From positions 32,918,964 to 32,982,963 of the forward strand of contig CM057151.1 of NCBI GenBank assembly GCA_029962745.1: a stretch of DNA of 64,000 bases, given 5' to 3'. A program made the translations under genes and the position numbers. Within the stretch, counting starts at the first letter, position 1. The number at the start of each line of letters is the position of its first letter. This stretch comes from Echinometra lucunter (Eukaryota; Echinodermata; Echinoidea; Camarodonta; Echinometridae). Below the pieces are notes generated by a model, which ran no database searches, was not told the DNA's origin, and saw only the letters and a program-made list of their open reading frames with translations. Shown in pieces: positions 24,076 through 36,289 of this stretch.

Positions 24076-24482
24076 CTGTATACGCCAATATTTTCGCGTA
24101 CAGATATTTTCGCGAATCACAGGCTCACAGACATTTTCGCGAGTTAAGTTCGCGAGCGCAAGAGCAAGACTTGCAGCAAACTTGTTTGTGCATGAATGAG
24201 CCATATCGGCAGATCCAGAGGATTACAATTTCTGTGTGTCTGTGTGTGTGTGTTATGCTACATACACACTGGGTGAAGGACTGCTGCAGTGCACTTTCCA
24301 CATGCATAGTGCATAGTTTTAGGCAATGACAACTGTACTGTGTGCCGATGACGCTGCGCTGAGAGCTAGGTAAAAAGCAAATTTACGTGTGGATATTTTC
24401 GCGTGTTGTTAAATTCGCGACAGGTGAGTGATTCGCGAAATTCGCGAAAATAAAACCACCGCGAAAATTTCAGCTTATACAG
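24076..24482. mobile_element. TA-flanked MITE rich in TTTTCGCG
   Basis: The ends CTGTATACGCCAATATTTTC and, reversed, CTGTATAAGCTGAAATTTTC are inverted, with TA at 24074-24075 and 24483-24484. TTTTCGCG and its complement recur about eight times inside. This is a Tc1/mariner-type non-autonomous insertion; no coding. Confidence 0.8.
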
Positions 24483-25241
24483 TAAGTGTTTGTTCCTAGC
24501 AGCAATTTAACCCCCCCCCCCCCACAAAAAAAGAAAACGATGGGGGTATCCATTCCCATTTCAATTTTTTAACATATTTCCATTTCATGACCTTAGCTTT
24601 CAAACTGTATAAAAATACTTATTCATTTACGGAAGCTCTCTGTGATTTTAACAACGTGATTTCCTCACGTTAATTCTTATGTATTTCTTTGTTTTTTTGG
24701 CCAGAGAGCTTTTTCAGTTTACAAGAGCTCTTTTAGAGCTTATGTGAGCTAAATCTTTCACCGCTCCCTTGTAATTTTCCACTGCTTTCAAGACTTTTTT
24801 TTTAGCCTTTTTTAATCCACATTTTAAGTTCTGAAATATTTTTTTCTACTAAGTATTACTACATAGTGAAAGATTTAGGAGGACTATTGTATTTTTAGCG
24901 TGAATCCTCCGGTAGAACAGTACCCCATAATGAAAATTATGAAGTTTCAAATCCAGGCCTCCACACATTAATTTTTGTTTTGTTTTTGTTTTGTTTTGTT
25001 CAGTAAGCCCTGTTGACACTGATATTTTATGGGTCTGAAATTATTATTATTATTATTTTTTTATTTTATTTTTTTTTTTGGGGGGGGGGGTTGCCCTGCT
25101 AGTGCCAACCCATGATTTATTACATTAAAATTAATACTAGTATATCTTTAAAATCATGATGCAGATATATGTACTTTGATTCAATATTATAAGAGCATAT
25201 TAGGTGAATTACACTTATTTATTTTTCCTTTTCAATTTCAG
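24483..25241. other. Low-complexity AT/C/G-run sequence
   Basis: Contains poly-C (24510-24522), TTTTG repeats (24975-25000) and poly-T/poly-G near 25070-25090. No gene. Confidence 0.4.
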
Positions 25242-25303
25242 AACCTTGATGACTGGATGCAAAAAGTACTTCAACAAGACCAGCATTCTTCCTTTGATCT
25301 CCA
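25242..25303 (+). other. Candidate plus-strand exon, weak
   Basis: A good pyrimidine tract and acceptor (TTTTTCCTTTTCAATTTCAG) is followed by an open stretch NLDDWMQKVLQQDQHSSFDL. There the frame runs into the inverted end of the MITE at 25301. I do not recognise the peptide. No second exon can be linked confidently, so it may be chance or a remnant cut by the MITE. Confidence 0.2.
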
Positions 25304-26097
25304 GGGTGGTATTCTGAGCGTCATTTTATCTCTAAAATTTTTTATTTCATTTTTAAGATGAAATCAGTATTCTGAGACCACTTTAAAATCTCAGATTTGA
25401 TCTTCATTTCATTTCAGTCCCTCATCTCCACCACGCGTACCTATACAGCTAAAGATAAATGCGCAGCTTTTGCTCTTGTGCCCTCTTACTTTGAAGAAAA
25501 AGAAAAAATGAAACTTAAGATAGGGTGGAGCTATTTCATCTCTTGGACGTCCAGTATGTACAATATTTCTGGATAAATTTGCTATTAGTCTTCAGATAAA
25601 AAATAAAGAAAATGGCATAATCATCGACTGTAATACTCTAGTAACATTCCCGTATGATGATTGAATTGAATTTAATGATTTTTATTGACTAATATCAGCC
25701 TTGAAATGATCCTTGAAAAGGCATGCTGATATCTTGGAAAGTACCGAAGGTATTTTTCTCCGAAATACAAGACAAAACGCGTTTGCGTTTGAATGCAAGC
25801 ACAAACAGCATATTGAAATTTGTACAAATAACGCAACCGCGCTCTTCTGCCCCACCTACTGGTGGAAAGCAATTTAATTGGCTGAGCAAGATGAGAGTGC
25901 AATTTAACAACATCTCTTATTGGTTTAATACTGCATCATAAATGGGTGTTTCCTAGATGAGATAAAATGTAGATGAAATGGTTTCGCAGAATACAGATTT
26001 AAGAAGATTTTAAGGGCATTTTATCTCACCGATTTTATCTAAGATAAAATTTCAGATTTCATCTGAGATAAAATGGATCTCAGAATACCACCCCTGG
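25301..26097. mobile_element. 797-bp element with GGGTGGTATTCTGAG ends
   Basis: CCAGGGTGGTATTCTGAG at the left is matched by the reverse of CTCAGAATACCACCCCTGG at the right. CATTTTATCT and AGATGAAAT words recur inverted inside. No target duplication or transposase seen. Confidence 0.75.
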
Positions 26098-27225
26098 ATT
26101 GTAATAATCTTATAAGGAAAATAAAAGAAATAGTTTTTAACCCTCTTTGTGCTGGGCTACTTTAAAGCTGTCAGACTTGGCGGGGGGGGGGGGGGGGGGG
26201 GAGGTGAGGCCTTTTGTTGATCCTTGAGAATCGCGTGAGGATTCATCATGCACATCCATCACCATCTTCATTAAATATAATTTTTTGCAAGTTTTATGCA
26301 TGCATATCATATATTATGAGTGATAATCAAGAATGGAACACCATGGAGAAGTCTTTTATTCAAACATTGAAACTATTTTAGGAAATAAATTTGAAATTTA
26401 TTTTGATTCATTGACATTTACAAATTTTCTTGTTTACCAAATTATTTGATGTATTTCTTTGTTTTTCAACTGTTTTTGTTGTTGAAATGTGCTGTTTCTG
26501 GGTGTTATCTGGACAACTCTTCAGTTAGAATTAATAACTGCTTTTAAAAAGATTTTAGGTGATAATCGATAGATATTAGAAATTGTATAGTTTCCCATTC
26601 ATTTGGTACACAAAGCTCAGAAATTGTTTAGGGCTGGCATTAAGTTACAAAAGGTCAAAGGACTCAGTAAACTGTACAAAGGATTTCCGTGAACTTGGTG
26701 TCAATAGATAGGCATTTCATTTGGCATTTCATATTCAAGTCGTTCATAAAGTCATTTGTAAGTTTAAGAACAGCTTTATCAAACAGCCCCCAGGGGAGCG
26801 CTTAATCGAGTGTCTTGGCAGTAACTTTTACCAACAAATTTGCTCCCGGCCAATCAGATGCAAGGATTTCAGTAGCGTAAAACAGTTGTCAGTAAAAATC
26901 ACAGACAAGACTATTCATGAAATGCTACCCAGGTTTCAGACGACAGAAGAGAGGATTTGAGAGAGGTATAATGAAACATACTGGTATACCATCAGTGGGT
27001 GAAAGACGGGAATTTGGAGTAAAAAGAGGACAGATGGATACAGGAGGAGAGATGGTGAAATAATGAGAAGAGAGATTAGGAGAATAAAAAGAATGACTTA
27101 GGATGGGAGGGGGGGGGGATGAGTGAGAGAGAGGGATTGGGGATGGGGTAAAAGGAAAGAGATACTGAATTAGAAGAATAGTACAGACAAAGGAGACTAA
27201 GAAGAGGAAGCGTCAAGAGCTATAA
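26098..27225. other. Intronic sequence with a MITE fragment and purine tract
   Basis: A poly-G run is at 26182-26202. 26700-26795 matches one arm of the 537-835 MITE (CATTTGGCATTTCATATTCA, AACAGCTTTATCAAACAGCC). 27000-27220 is GA-rich with GGGGGGGG at 27110. Confidence 0.45.
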
Positions 27226-28045
27226 CTAGATGAATCCTTGACCGCACGCGGTCGAAATGTATGCCTCCGCCATTGCCAGATCGGAAATATATGGCACATT
27301 CATGTTGATTTTTTCATTTTCGTGTATAAAATGACATCTTTGACCTTGTGACCCCCCAAATCTAAAGAGACTATCATGAGACTTCCATATGCATACATAG
27401 CCAAGTTTGGAGATGAACCGTCAAACGGTTCTTAAGTTATCGCAAGAACAAAAATGGGACGAACGGACGGACGTATGGACGACCTGATAACATCGCAGGA
27501 ACAAGCAATTTTCATGCATACAATGACCTCTATGACCTTTGACATTTAACCTTGAGACCCCAAAATCTAAGCACATCACTGTCCCTCCCATATGCATAAA
27601 TGTGCCAAGTATGAAGTTGCTCCGTCAAATGGTTGTTGAGTTATCACGAGAACGGACCATTTCTATGTACATAATGACCTCTATGGCCTTTGACCTTTGA
27701 CCTTGAGACCCAAAACTCTAATTAGAGCATTGTCCCTCCTATATGCATACATGAATCAAGTTTGAAGTTGATCCATCAAATGGTTACGTTATCATGAGAA
27801 TGAACCATTTCTATGTACATAATGACCTCTATGACATTTGACCTTTTACCTTTGACCTTGAGACCCCAAAATCTAATCAGATCATTTTTCCTCCCGTATG
27901 CATACATGTGCCAAGTTTGAAGTTGATCCGTCAAACGATTCTTAAGTTATTGCGAGAACGAAAATGGGACGGACGGAAGGACAGACGGACGACCCAAAAA
28001 CATAATGCCTCCGGCAACCACCTACGGTGGGCAGAGGCATAAAAA
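27226..28045 (-). mobile_element. Tandem-repeat element, copy 2
   Basis: Same family as 14988-16090. On the minus strand it starts TTTTTATGCCTCTGCCCACC, passes four to five ~150-bp units with TGACCTTTGACC words, and ends GGCATACATTTCGACCGC, GTGCGGTC and AAGGATTCATCTAG followed by T. The end palindrome is GACCGC-AC-GCGGTC (27240-27253). CTAG before T fits Helitron-like 3' ends (CTRR|T), supporting but not proving that class. Confidence 0.6.
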
Positions 28046-29402
28046 TGAAGAACTAAAAGGTTTGATATCTTTTAATTTCTCTGCTAACTCGAGATGGAGG
28101 TTCTTTCTCTAATTTCATATAGTATTTTTGCTTTTTTTTCCCCCTCCTCCTACTAGTCACAGCTATCTCTTTGTATATTTTTTGCTCTTGAGACTATTTT
28201 CCACTATCACAATGATAGAATGTTTCTCAAACTTTCTCACATAATCTAAAATCTGTTGCTTTAGCTCAGATATCTCTGATCTGGGTTCTGACCCCCTTCC
28301 CAACTTTTTCCTTCACTTCATTTACTGATCACCTATTTCTTTGCCTTTGCTTTCTCTTCCAAAGTCATCCCTGGGCAGTTATCCTTCAACATTATTGTCT
28401 CTTTCTCACCCGTTATCTCCCTTTATTTACTTTTTATTATTGCTCTTTTTAAGCTCTTTATCCTGTTTCCTTTACTTGCTCAAGATTGGATTTTCCCCCC
28501 TAATATTCTACCTTCTCCTCTCTTTTTTGCAAAGTTATCTTTTACTCACCCATATTCCCTTTTCTCCAGCTCCCTCTCAAATCTGTGTCATCTGTTGCTT
28601 TCCCTATTTAGTTCGATTCTTTCTAAGTTGTCATTTATTCACCCAGGATTCAGTAAAAGAAGGGCACAATATTTAGAAAATATTTAAAAGGAGGGGGGGG
28701 GGACATCAAATTGGGTTGTGCACTCGACTTGTATGCATGCCACTTGGCTTGAGGGGGGGGGGCACGGACCAGATATGCCCCCCTTCCTCCAATCCACGCC
28801 ACTACACTCACTCATGTTCATTCTTCTCCCTCTGGAAAATCTTGCTTTCTCCTCTCTTTATCTCCTCTTTATACAAAGTGGAACCTTGTTATAAAAAACA
28901 CTGCAATAGCAAACTCTTGTTATAAGAAGTAATTTTGGTGGTCCAAATTCTTTGTATATTTCATTGTTTTCTTAGCCCTAGATAACATAGGGTTTCGATA
29001 CAAAGAGGTAATTTTCTTGGTCCCAAGGAGTTTGTTATAGTAAGGTTCCACTGCAGCTCTTTTAATTTCTGTTACCAACAAGCATAATGCCATAAAATTC
29101 TAGTGATAAACTAGTGGTCAGACATTTGCTCAACAACACTTGCTCCTGGCTTTATTTCATTAAAATACAATGAAATAGATCATCAAAAGCACATTCCTGA
29201 ACATGAATATGGCGAAAATTTTAAAAACATTTAGTCAAATTAATATACCAGTTCATGAAGATGTCGGAAAACTGGTTAATTGTTGTGTTTTTAGAGGTTG
29301 TAAATGTATGAAGATATTTAAATAAAAGTTCAATCTCTCCATAATTGATTCAGAAGACAAAGCACAATCAACCAGCGTATGGTTTGTGAATTTTCAAGAG
29401 AG
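28046..29402. repeat. Pyrimidine-rich intron sequence
   Basis: 28130-28670 is CT-rich; a 111-residue frame there is low complexity (Leu, Ser, Phe, Pro). G-runs lie at 28693 and 28756. 28875-29055 contains two similar GTTATA(A/G)...GGTCC words (ATTTTGGTGGTCC; ATTTTCTTGGTCCC). No gene. Confidence 0.5.
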
Positions 29403-29410
29403 GTCTAACG

Positions 29411-29779
29411 CCCAGTGTTGTCACTCTATATTCAATGGTGTAACCATGATTGTTCGGCAACCAAGAATTTGACCCCTATTTCGTGGTGTTTAAAGTACAT
29501 TTTCAGCAGTTTTTAACCCTTTTTGGCACAAAATTGGTACAAATTGGCCTATAAAAAACACCCCTATTTTTCACACTTTTTGCAGACAAGGACCAGAAAA
29601 AAAAAATTTCGAGTAGAGGTCTACAAACTAAAAAACATCCTTTTTTTCAATTTCGAGTACAAGCTCATGAAAACCCTTTTTTTTTCAAAATTGCAAACAT
29701 GCTAAAAAAAGGACCCCTTATTACGCGAAATTCAAATGATCATGTGTACACGAAGTCAATACAGAGTGACAACACCGGG
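29411..29779. mobile_element. hAT-type MITE with 8-bp duplication
   Basis: The ends CCCAGTGTTGTCACTCTATA and, reversed, CCCGGTGTTGTCACTCTGTA are inverted. GTCTAACG occurs on both sides (29403-29410, 29780-29787). 369 bp, no coding. The 8-bp duplication points to hAT. Confidence 0.85.
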
Positions 29780-30038
29780 GTCTAACGCTAGTACACTTCA
29801 ACTTAAAAGATAATAGCTAAACATTGGTGATATCAATTTCAAAGATTAACGTGCAATTTATAACAAATAGGGTCTACATCCAGTCGCTGGTTTCATTCAG
29901 TTATTCAAAACATGTAAGAAAATCAAATATAGACAATCAAGCACAATAAAAGCTAAATATAACCTGCACTGGAATTAAATAAAAGGAATGAATATTTAAG
30001 TCTAGCTAAGACTGCAAAAACAACAACAAAAAAAAAAA

Positions 30039-30765
30039 CTAGATGAATCTTCGACCACGCGTGGTCGAACTTTATGCCTCCGCCATTACCAAATCAGAAA
30101 TAAATGGCACTTCACGTTGATTTATTTTCATTTATACAATGACATCTTTGACCATTGACCTTGAGATCCCAAAATTTAATCAGATCATTGTCTCTTCCAT
30201 ATGCATACCTGTGCCAAGTTTGAAGTTGATCCATCAAATGGTTCTTGAGTTATCACGAGAGAGAACCATTTCTATGTACATAATGACCTCCATGACCTTT
30301 GACCTTTGACCTTGAGACCCCCAAATCTAATCAGATCATTGTCCCTCCCATATACATGTGTAGTTTGAGGTTGATCGGTCAAATGGTTGTTGGGTTATGG
30401 TGAAAAACTAACCATTTCTATGTACATAATGACCTTTATGACCATTGACCTTTGACCTTGTGACCCCAAAATCTAATCACATCATTGTCCCTTCCATGTG
30501 CATACATGAGCCAAGTTTGAAGCCAATCTGTCAAATGGTTCTTAAGTTATCACGAGAACGAGCCATTTTTATGTGTATTATTACCTCTATGACCTTGAGA
30601 CTACTCGGTTCATTGTCCCTTCCATATGCACACACGAGCCAAGTTTGAAGTTGATCTGTCAAACGGTTCTTAAGTTATCGCGAGAACGAAAAAGGGACGG
30701 ACAGACGAACGACCCGAAAACATAATGCCTCCGGCTACCACCTATGGTGGGCGGAGGCATAAAAA
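30039..30765 (-). mobile_element. Tandem-repeat element, copy 3
   Basis: Same family as 14988-16090 and 27226-28045. It keeps TTTTTATGCCTCCGCCCACC at one end, four ~150-bp units and, at the other, palindrome GACCAC-GC-GTGGTC (30052-30065), then GAAGATTCATCTAG followed by a T-run. AGGTCAAAGGTCA words occur in several units. Confidence 0.6.
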
Positions 30766-32085
30766 CACTAGGACTTTCTAGTAAAAAGTATCTGATTGTC
30801 CTATAACAAATGCAGAGATGAAATGACAAGGTAGGAAGAAAAATACTAAACAGGAAAAGTCACTCAACAGTGGACAAGGTTTACAGAAAATAGTAAACAC
30901 TGGAATGAATAAATGAAATATGCTATTGATATGTCTACTGCAATAACCTGGTCAATGTTTACAAAAATAAACAAAATACCTTGCAAGTAGAGGAATAGTC
31001 AATATAAAGTTGAAAATATGTCCATCAGTCTGCTCAGTGTGATAATCAATGCAAGAGTTCACACAGGACAAAAATTGCGAGATAAACAAGCTGAAAGTGA
31101 AAGTTTGTTGATGATGTCGAAGTTGGAGACTGACGATGTCGATAATGCTCTCGATGATGTAAAGTCAGATGATTGCGACAACGCGAGGATGACAGTCTAT
31201 GCTGGATGAGTGATGGATCAAATTGCGAAGACAATGATGATGTCGATGTCAACTAAGGACTGCTCGCGAAAGTGATAATGATGTCGACTATTAGTCTAAG
31301 GTAGTAGAGAAGCAGTGCTGTGATCAAGCCTAGCCAGGATGCTATCTCGGCAGCTGAGATCAGTGAGAGCAGGTAAGGCGATCGCTGCTGTGGATGAGCA
31401 TCTATGAAATGCGAAGATGTGAGACCCAACACCAACAGGCACACATGGGACTGGAGCAGGTGAAAAATGAAGAGTTGCAACTCCAACACCAATCCGTGCA
31501 GTTGGGACTACAGAGCAAAATGTAGACTATTGTACGATAGTGTAGAACTGATACAAATACACAGCAGTTGTTATCAGTGCGAAGAAAATTAAAATTTTGT
31601 CAGAAAGAAGGTCACCTTATTGCATGCAACTAAAGTCCAACTATACTTTCTGACTAGCAAAAAGGAAAACAGAGGGGCTTCAGCTTTTTGTGTCCACATT
31701 TTTTTTTGGGTGCATTGCAGTTGTATGTAAAAAGTCTGATAAAAGGGACAGTAAACTGCGTGCAACATCTGTGCTTAGCAGAGGCGAGTCTTTGTACATG
31801 TAAGTGCTTCCACAACTTGAAATTGAAATTCCTTTTTTGAGCTCCCGAAATTCATTAGATTTGGACATAATTCCTTGAATTGATGTTGTGAGCCAAATTG
31901 TCTATATTTGTGTGGTACAAGCTTGCGTTGTTTCACTGAGCATGTAGAATATTGCTTAGCTGCTCTTTTTATGTGCCACCGGTGTAAAGCCACTTTGGGG
32001 AGTGGGGGGAGGGGTCGACTTTTTTGCTGATTTTTTTTTCTGTCAAACTCACACTTAAGTATAAACACACACCCTTATCCACCTG
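30766..32085. other. Unassigned; D/S-rich short frames at 31018-31500
   Basis: 31018-31210 has an open frame with acidic repeats (DDVDNALDDVKSDDCDNA). 31435-31530 reads HMGLEQVKNEELQLQHQSVQ in another frame, which looks like a coiled coil. Together they could be a decayed transposon gag or gene fragment, but I recognise no family. Confidence 0.2.
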
Positions 32086-32089
32086 CACA

Positions 32090-32345
32090 GACCCTCTTTC
32101 ACATGTTTTGATTTTTATTTTGCGAGCAGGCAATCCAAAATAACCATACTTTTCTGGTTTGTAATCACATTTTCAAATAGAAATTGTAAAATATGATGAG
32201 CGAGCAAAGAAATAACCACTTTTCTGGTTTTTAATGGCATTTTCAAATAGATATTCTAAAATATGATGAGCGAGCGAAGCGAGCGAGCCCAAAAATAACC
32301 ACTTTTCTGGTTTTCAATCGCATTGTCAGATATAAATTCCAAAAT
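32090..32345. repeat. Three tandem ~85-bp units
   Basis: AAATAACCACTTTTCTGGTT followed by TCAAATAGAAATT.TAAAATA and ATGATGAGCGAGC occurs three times. The AGCGAGCGAAGCGAGCGAG word at 32270 resembles those at 62690, 62836 and 63905. Confidence 0.7.
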
Positions 32346-32929
32346 AAGACGGTTGTTTATGAGAGATTACTAAAAGTTCTACTAACTGATTGATTCGAAT
32401 ATCATTTCTTCCTTAAAAAGTGGGGGGGGGGGGGGGGGAGGGATATTTGTACATGCCATCCTCCACCCTCTTGAAAAAGTTGGGGGGATATATCCCCCCA
32501 TCCCCCCGGGATTTACGCCAATGCTATGAGCACAGAGAAGAACCAGAATTAACCTAAACGTTCACTTTGCACAGCTCACCAACATTGTGCGAGCGTGCCC
32601 GACGGCCAGTATGCATAAAAGGAAGTAGCCCAGTACAAAAGAATGTATAGCGCAACAGCCTGGCATGTACCCCTAAATAAACTTGGAATAGTAATCCTGA
32701 GGCATGTGTATCACAGTGTATGATGTGTACGCGTAGGACGGTTTCGCTAGTCTGCCATCCAGTCTTTTATTGCATGAGATATTGCACACTTTTTCAGATT
32801 TATTATCATTTTATTTTTTTATTTTCCTTGAAATTTAATCAACTTCCTTGAATTCTACTCCGATTTCCTTAAATATTCCTAGATATTCCTTGACTTTTTT
32901 CAGTTTTCCTCGTAACTGCTTGAATTTGT

Positions 32930-33300
32930 AAAATTCCTTTAAAAATTCCTTCTGGCGTCAAAAATTCCTTAGAATTCGCTAAAACAAGGAAAATTCCTGG
33001 AAAGTGGAAGCACTGGTACATGTACCTCTTGGTTGGAGCTGTAAGCTGAGGTACAAGCAACAGTATGCTGTGGAAGGGAGTTCCAGAGCCTTATTGCATC
33101 GGGGAGGAAGCTCCCTGTGCTTTTGTAACGTCTGCCACTTGAGCTGGTTCATCATAGCTGCTAAGGTACTTGTTCTCTGGTGGGCATATCGCCGTTGAAT
33201 CATTTTGAGGTTCTGGATGTTGGATTGTGTATGAGGGTCCAAGATTATGCTGGCATACTCCATGACTGGTTATAAAAGGGTACTGTAGCACAGTGAAGAT
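32930..33300 (-). mobile_element. LINE fragment, RT C-terminal region
   Basis: The minus strand reads MEYASIILDPHTQSNIQNLK, then MIQRRYAHQRTSTLAAMMNQ, LKWQTLQKHRE. This is the post-RT motif of CR1/jockey LINEs (LEYASPVWDPHT...LE.VQRRAARF...LNWP.L..RR). It is short and frame-broken. Confidence 0.75.
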
Positions 33301-35154
33301 TTGAAGCCAGTGAAGACAATAACTGAGAGATGATGTGAACACTGAGCAGCTCTGAACCCATTCATTTCAAGCACCAATACTTGACACACAGAGGTCTGTG
33401 TAGACAGTGTAGATGTTGATGACCTGTTTCAAAGCAAATGAGATAAAAAGATTGAGACTGTCAAATTCTTTTAAAAAAAAATCTGTGATTAGCAAAAGTA
33501 TTGCTCAACATGTAGTAAAGCAAGTCTCCATCATACAAAACAGTGTGTATGACGTAATAGACAACGAAACCAATGAAAATTTAATTAGGCCAAGGCCTTC
33601 GATCTCAGAACAGCCTAGATACCAGTACATTCCTTTTTGTTGGGGGTGCATGTGTTCCTCCAAAATAATGTTTCGAATTCGGATGCAGATGTTACTGCAT
33701 ATATAGATTTAGCTGAGGTCGGATTTTGGATCTATCCAAATTCATTGTTTTTAAAACATTCTGAAATTGGATTAGAAAAAGCAGAAATATCACTGAAGGT
33801 GATGAATAATCCCTTGAAATTTCTTGAAAAACAACGAAATGAACTGAAAGAGACAGACAGACAAGGCCTCATAGAGTAGACAGTGCTGAAAAAGGTATCC
33901 CCCCTCCCTCCCAAAAAAGTGGACTGAAAAAAAAAGAAAAAATAACCAAGTAAATCCATCGAAAGACTGTCTGGGAGATAGAGTGACTGCGCAGTACCCA
34001 CAATGTTCTGATCCACAAAATAGTTCTGAATTGGACCTTGGTACAATAATTTTCAATAAAACATCTGCATTTTATATGTGAATGGGTGTAAATCTGATTT
34101 CCTGACATTATCTTTAGCCCGATTAAATCAACTTTCAGTTTCAAGAAATGAATGCTTCCCCCTCCCCCTCATTTCATGATCAGGATGATCAGACTAAAGT
34201 CCACTAGTACTAGAGTCTAACTGTTAGACACTCTTGATCATCATTTTTTTTCTCCATTAGTGATAATGAAGGTACTACTATCAAAGGTTTTACTTTCATT
34301 CATGATCGACACAGAATAATCATGCACCATGGATGTCTGGCTGACGAGTCACAAGTCACTAGCCATCAATCAGCTACGCCTACGGCAGCACTCCGTGGCG
34401 AGATTTGGCCCTCTCTCTGGTGGAGCTGTGCTGCCGGCAGTGCGGTGTTATTTATATACTGGCCCTTGAACGGATGATCCCCGACCCCCGATATAAGAAA
34501 AAAAAAAACCTGATGGGGCTATGTAATGCTGTCCGTTTATGGAGAATATTACAAGTTCGATTTTTTTAAGCATGTTTTCTGAGTGATACCTACCGCAAAT
34601 ACCTATTCCTGGTTCAAAGTCAAAGATGATCGTGGTGGTCAGGTGTTTGGCCAATTTCCGCTGCGACGGCAGCTAGCTACATAGCATATATCACAGTGCG
34701 GCTAGTGATCGACGCAAAACATCGACATGGACGGACGTCTACGCATACGTTGCGATCGCTTGCATATATATGCATAGTGGCGTGGCTACATTTCCTCGCA
34801 CAGATCACTACGTCTAGTTTGGTAGAGATCGATGGTGCATAGCGTTCATGTCATCAATATCTCAGAATGAACGCATGAGGATGCTCGTTCAAACAGCATT
34901 TTAAACATCAAACTGCAGTTAATTCTGACCAATTTTTACATTCTAACCGTAATCTACTTTCTCTTTTTTTGAGAGTAAATAAAATCTATTTTGTCTCTTA
35001 CTTTCAGATTTTGGTAATTACATATATAGAAAGATATTTACATACAATTTACCCATTTTCGAGCTCATTTTCGTCAATTTTGCAAAGCTACTAAATATCT
35101 TTAAGGGACAAATAATTTTGAAAATTACGATAATGCAATCAATAGTTTGATTCA
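33301..35154. other. No feature recognised
   Basis: Open frames of 80-100 residues at 33413-34144 have no recognisable motif and overlap on both strands. 34370-34440 and 34660-34850 are somewhat richer in CpG and palindromic words (ATATATGCATA). Confidence 0.3.
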
Positions 35155-35463
35155 AATTATCTCTGTCATTCCTGGATCATTTTTCTAGATTGAGGTGTCA
35201 AACGAAAGGGCAGAAAATGAACTTTCTAGAAATGTGAAAATCTCTTCAAAATCCAAACATCGCTGGCCAAACAAATTTTTGGTAGCCCTACTTTCACAAT
35301 GTCTTAATTCACTCATGCATGAAATACGTATCATATGAGTGGCATTGTATGAAAGAAGAGGGTCTTAGCTTTACAAATATGTGCCATTTATTAATCATAA
35401 CTGTGATTAAGATATGATTAAATATTGATCAATCTCGGCTTCGTTTTTTCTGGGACACACTGT
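35155..35463 (+). mobile_element. Solo end of the long-inverted-end DNA transposon
   Basis: Matches the right terminal repeat of the element at 1398-4369 (GAAAGGGCAGAAAATGAAC, CACTCATGCATGAAATACG, AATCTCGGCTTCG, TTCTGGGACACACTGTA) over about 300 bp in the same orientation as 4070-4369. The opposite end is absent. Confidence 0.75.
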
Positions 35464-36144
35464 ACAACTCAAAATATTAAAATGATATATTACTAAGTGA
35501 ATACCATTTTAAATAAGTAGTTACCAAGTGTACACGTACTTCAAGGTAAAGTCAGGCTTGAGTCAACTACTGATCATACAATTGCATACAAAAGTAAATG
35601 ATAAAAAGTTACTGGGTAAAAAATCACATTATGCATTAAATGCGAGTATTATGGCATCGTATGATTTTGGAACCATTGAAATAATAACAAGTTGAATCAA
35701 TCTCGCTAAAAATCATGTTCAGTCATAAGCATTGCACAGAAATAAAGGTACACAGGACCACACATTCATATGGCACCAAAATGTGTTCAAATTTCTTTAC
35801 TCTGTTCTCTGCTGTATCATAACATAAACTTGTCGCATGATATTGCCAATACGATAAATGTAATGAAAGGGAAAGCAAACAAATTACCTTTAAGCTTCCC
35901 CATCAAGAAAATTATTACTGATTTTGTTATTTACTAGATATATCTATGTATCTACCTATGTGCTAGTCCCTCTGGGTCTAGCCGTCTTCGAGAAAAGTTT
36001 TAAGTCACAACGCGCATGCCCCGCCCGAGTATAGTACCTTCCAATCCACCAAGAGCGCACACACAGGCGCCATATTCTTCCTCTTCCGAACGTGTTAACG
36101 ACAGTGTCTCGGACATGTTGCCAGGCAAGGAGAGGGGTAGGAGG

Positions 36145-36250
36145 GAGGGACATAGGTAGATACATAGATTTATCTAGTAAATAACAAAATTAGTAATAAT
36201 TTTCTTGATTTACAGCAAATAAATCAATGTATCTACCTATTTGCTAGACC
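36145..36250 (-). repeat. DIRS internal complementary region
   Basis: 36145-36208 is the reverse complement of the outer right terminal repeat (35902-35970; GTTATTTACTAGATA and ATGTATCTACCTATG words). 36208-36246 is the reverse complement of the extreme outer left terminus (42645-42685; TTTACAGC.AATAAATCAATG). The two ends are joined head to head here, exactly as the circle junction template of DIRS-1 predicts. Confidence 0.85.
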
Positions 36251-36289
36251 AGCACGGAATAAATTCCGGGTATGTCCTAAGGGAAGAGA

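Noticed and set aside
28341..28676. 111-residue Leu/Ser/Pro-rich ORF
   Set aside because: Low-complexity CT-rich sequence with no domain.
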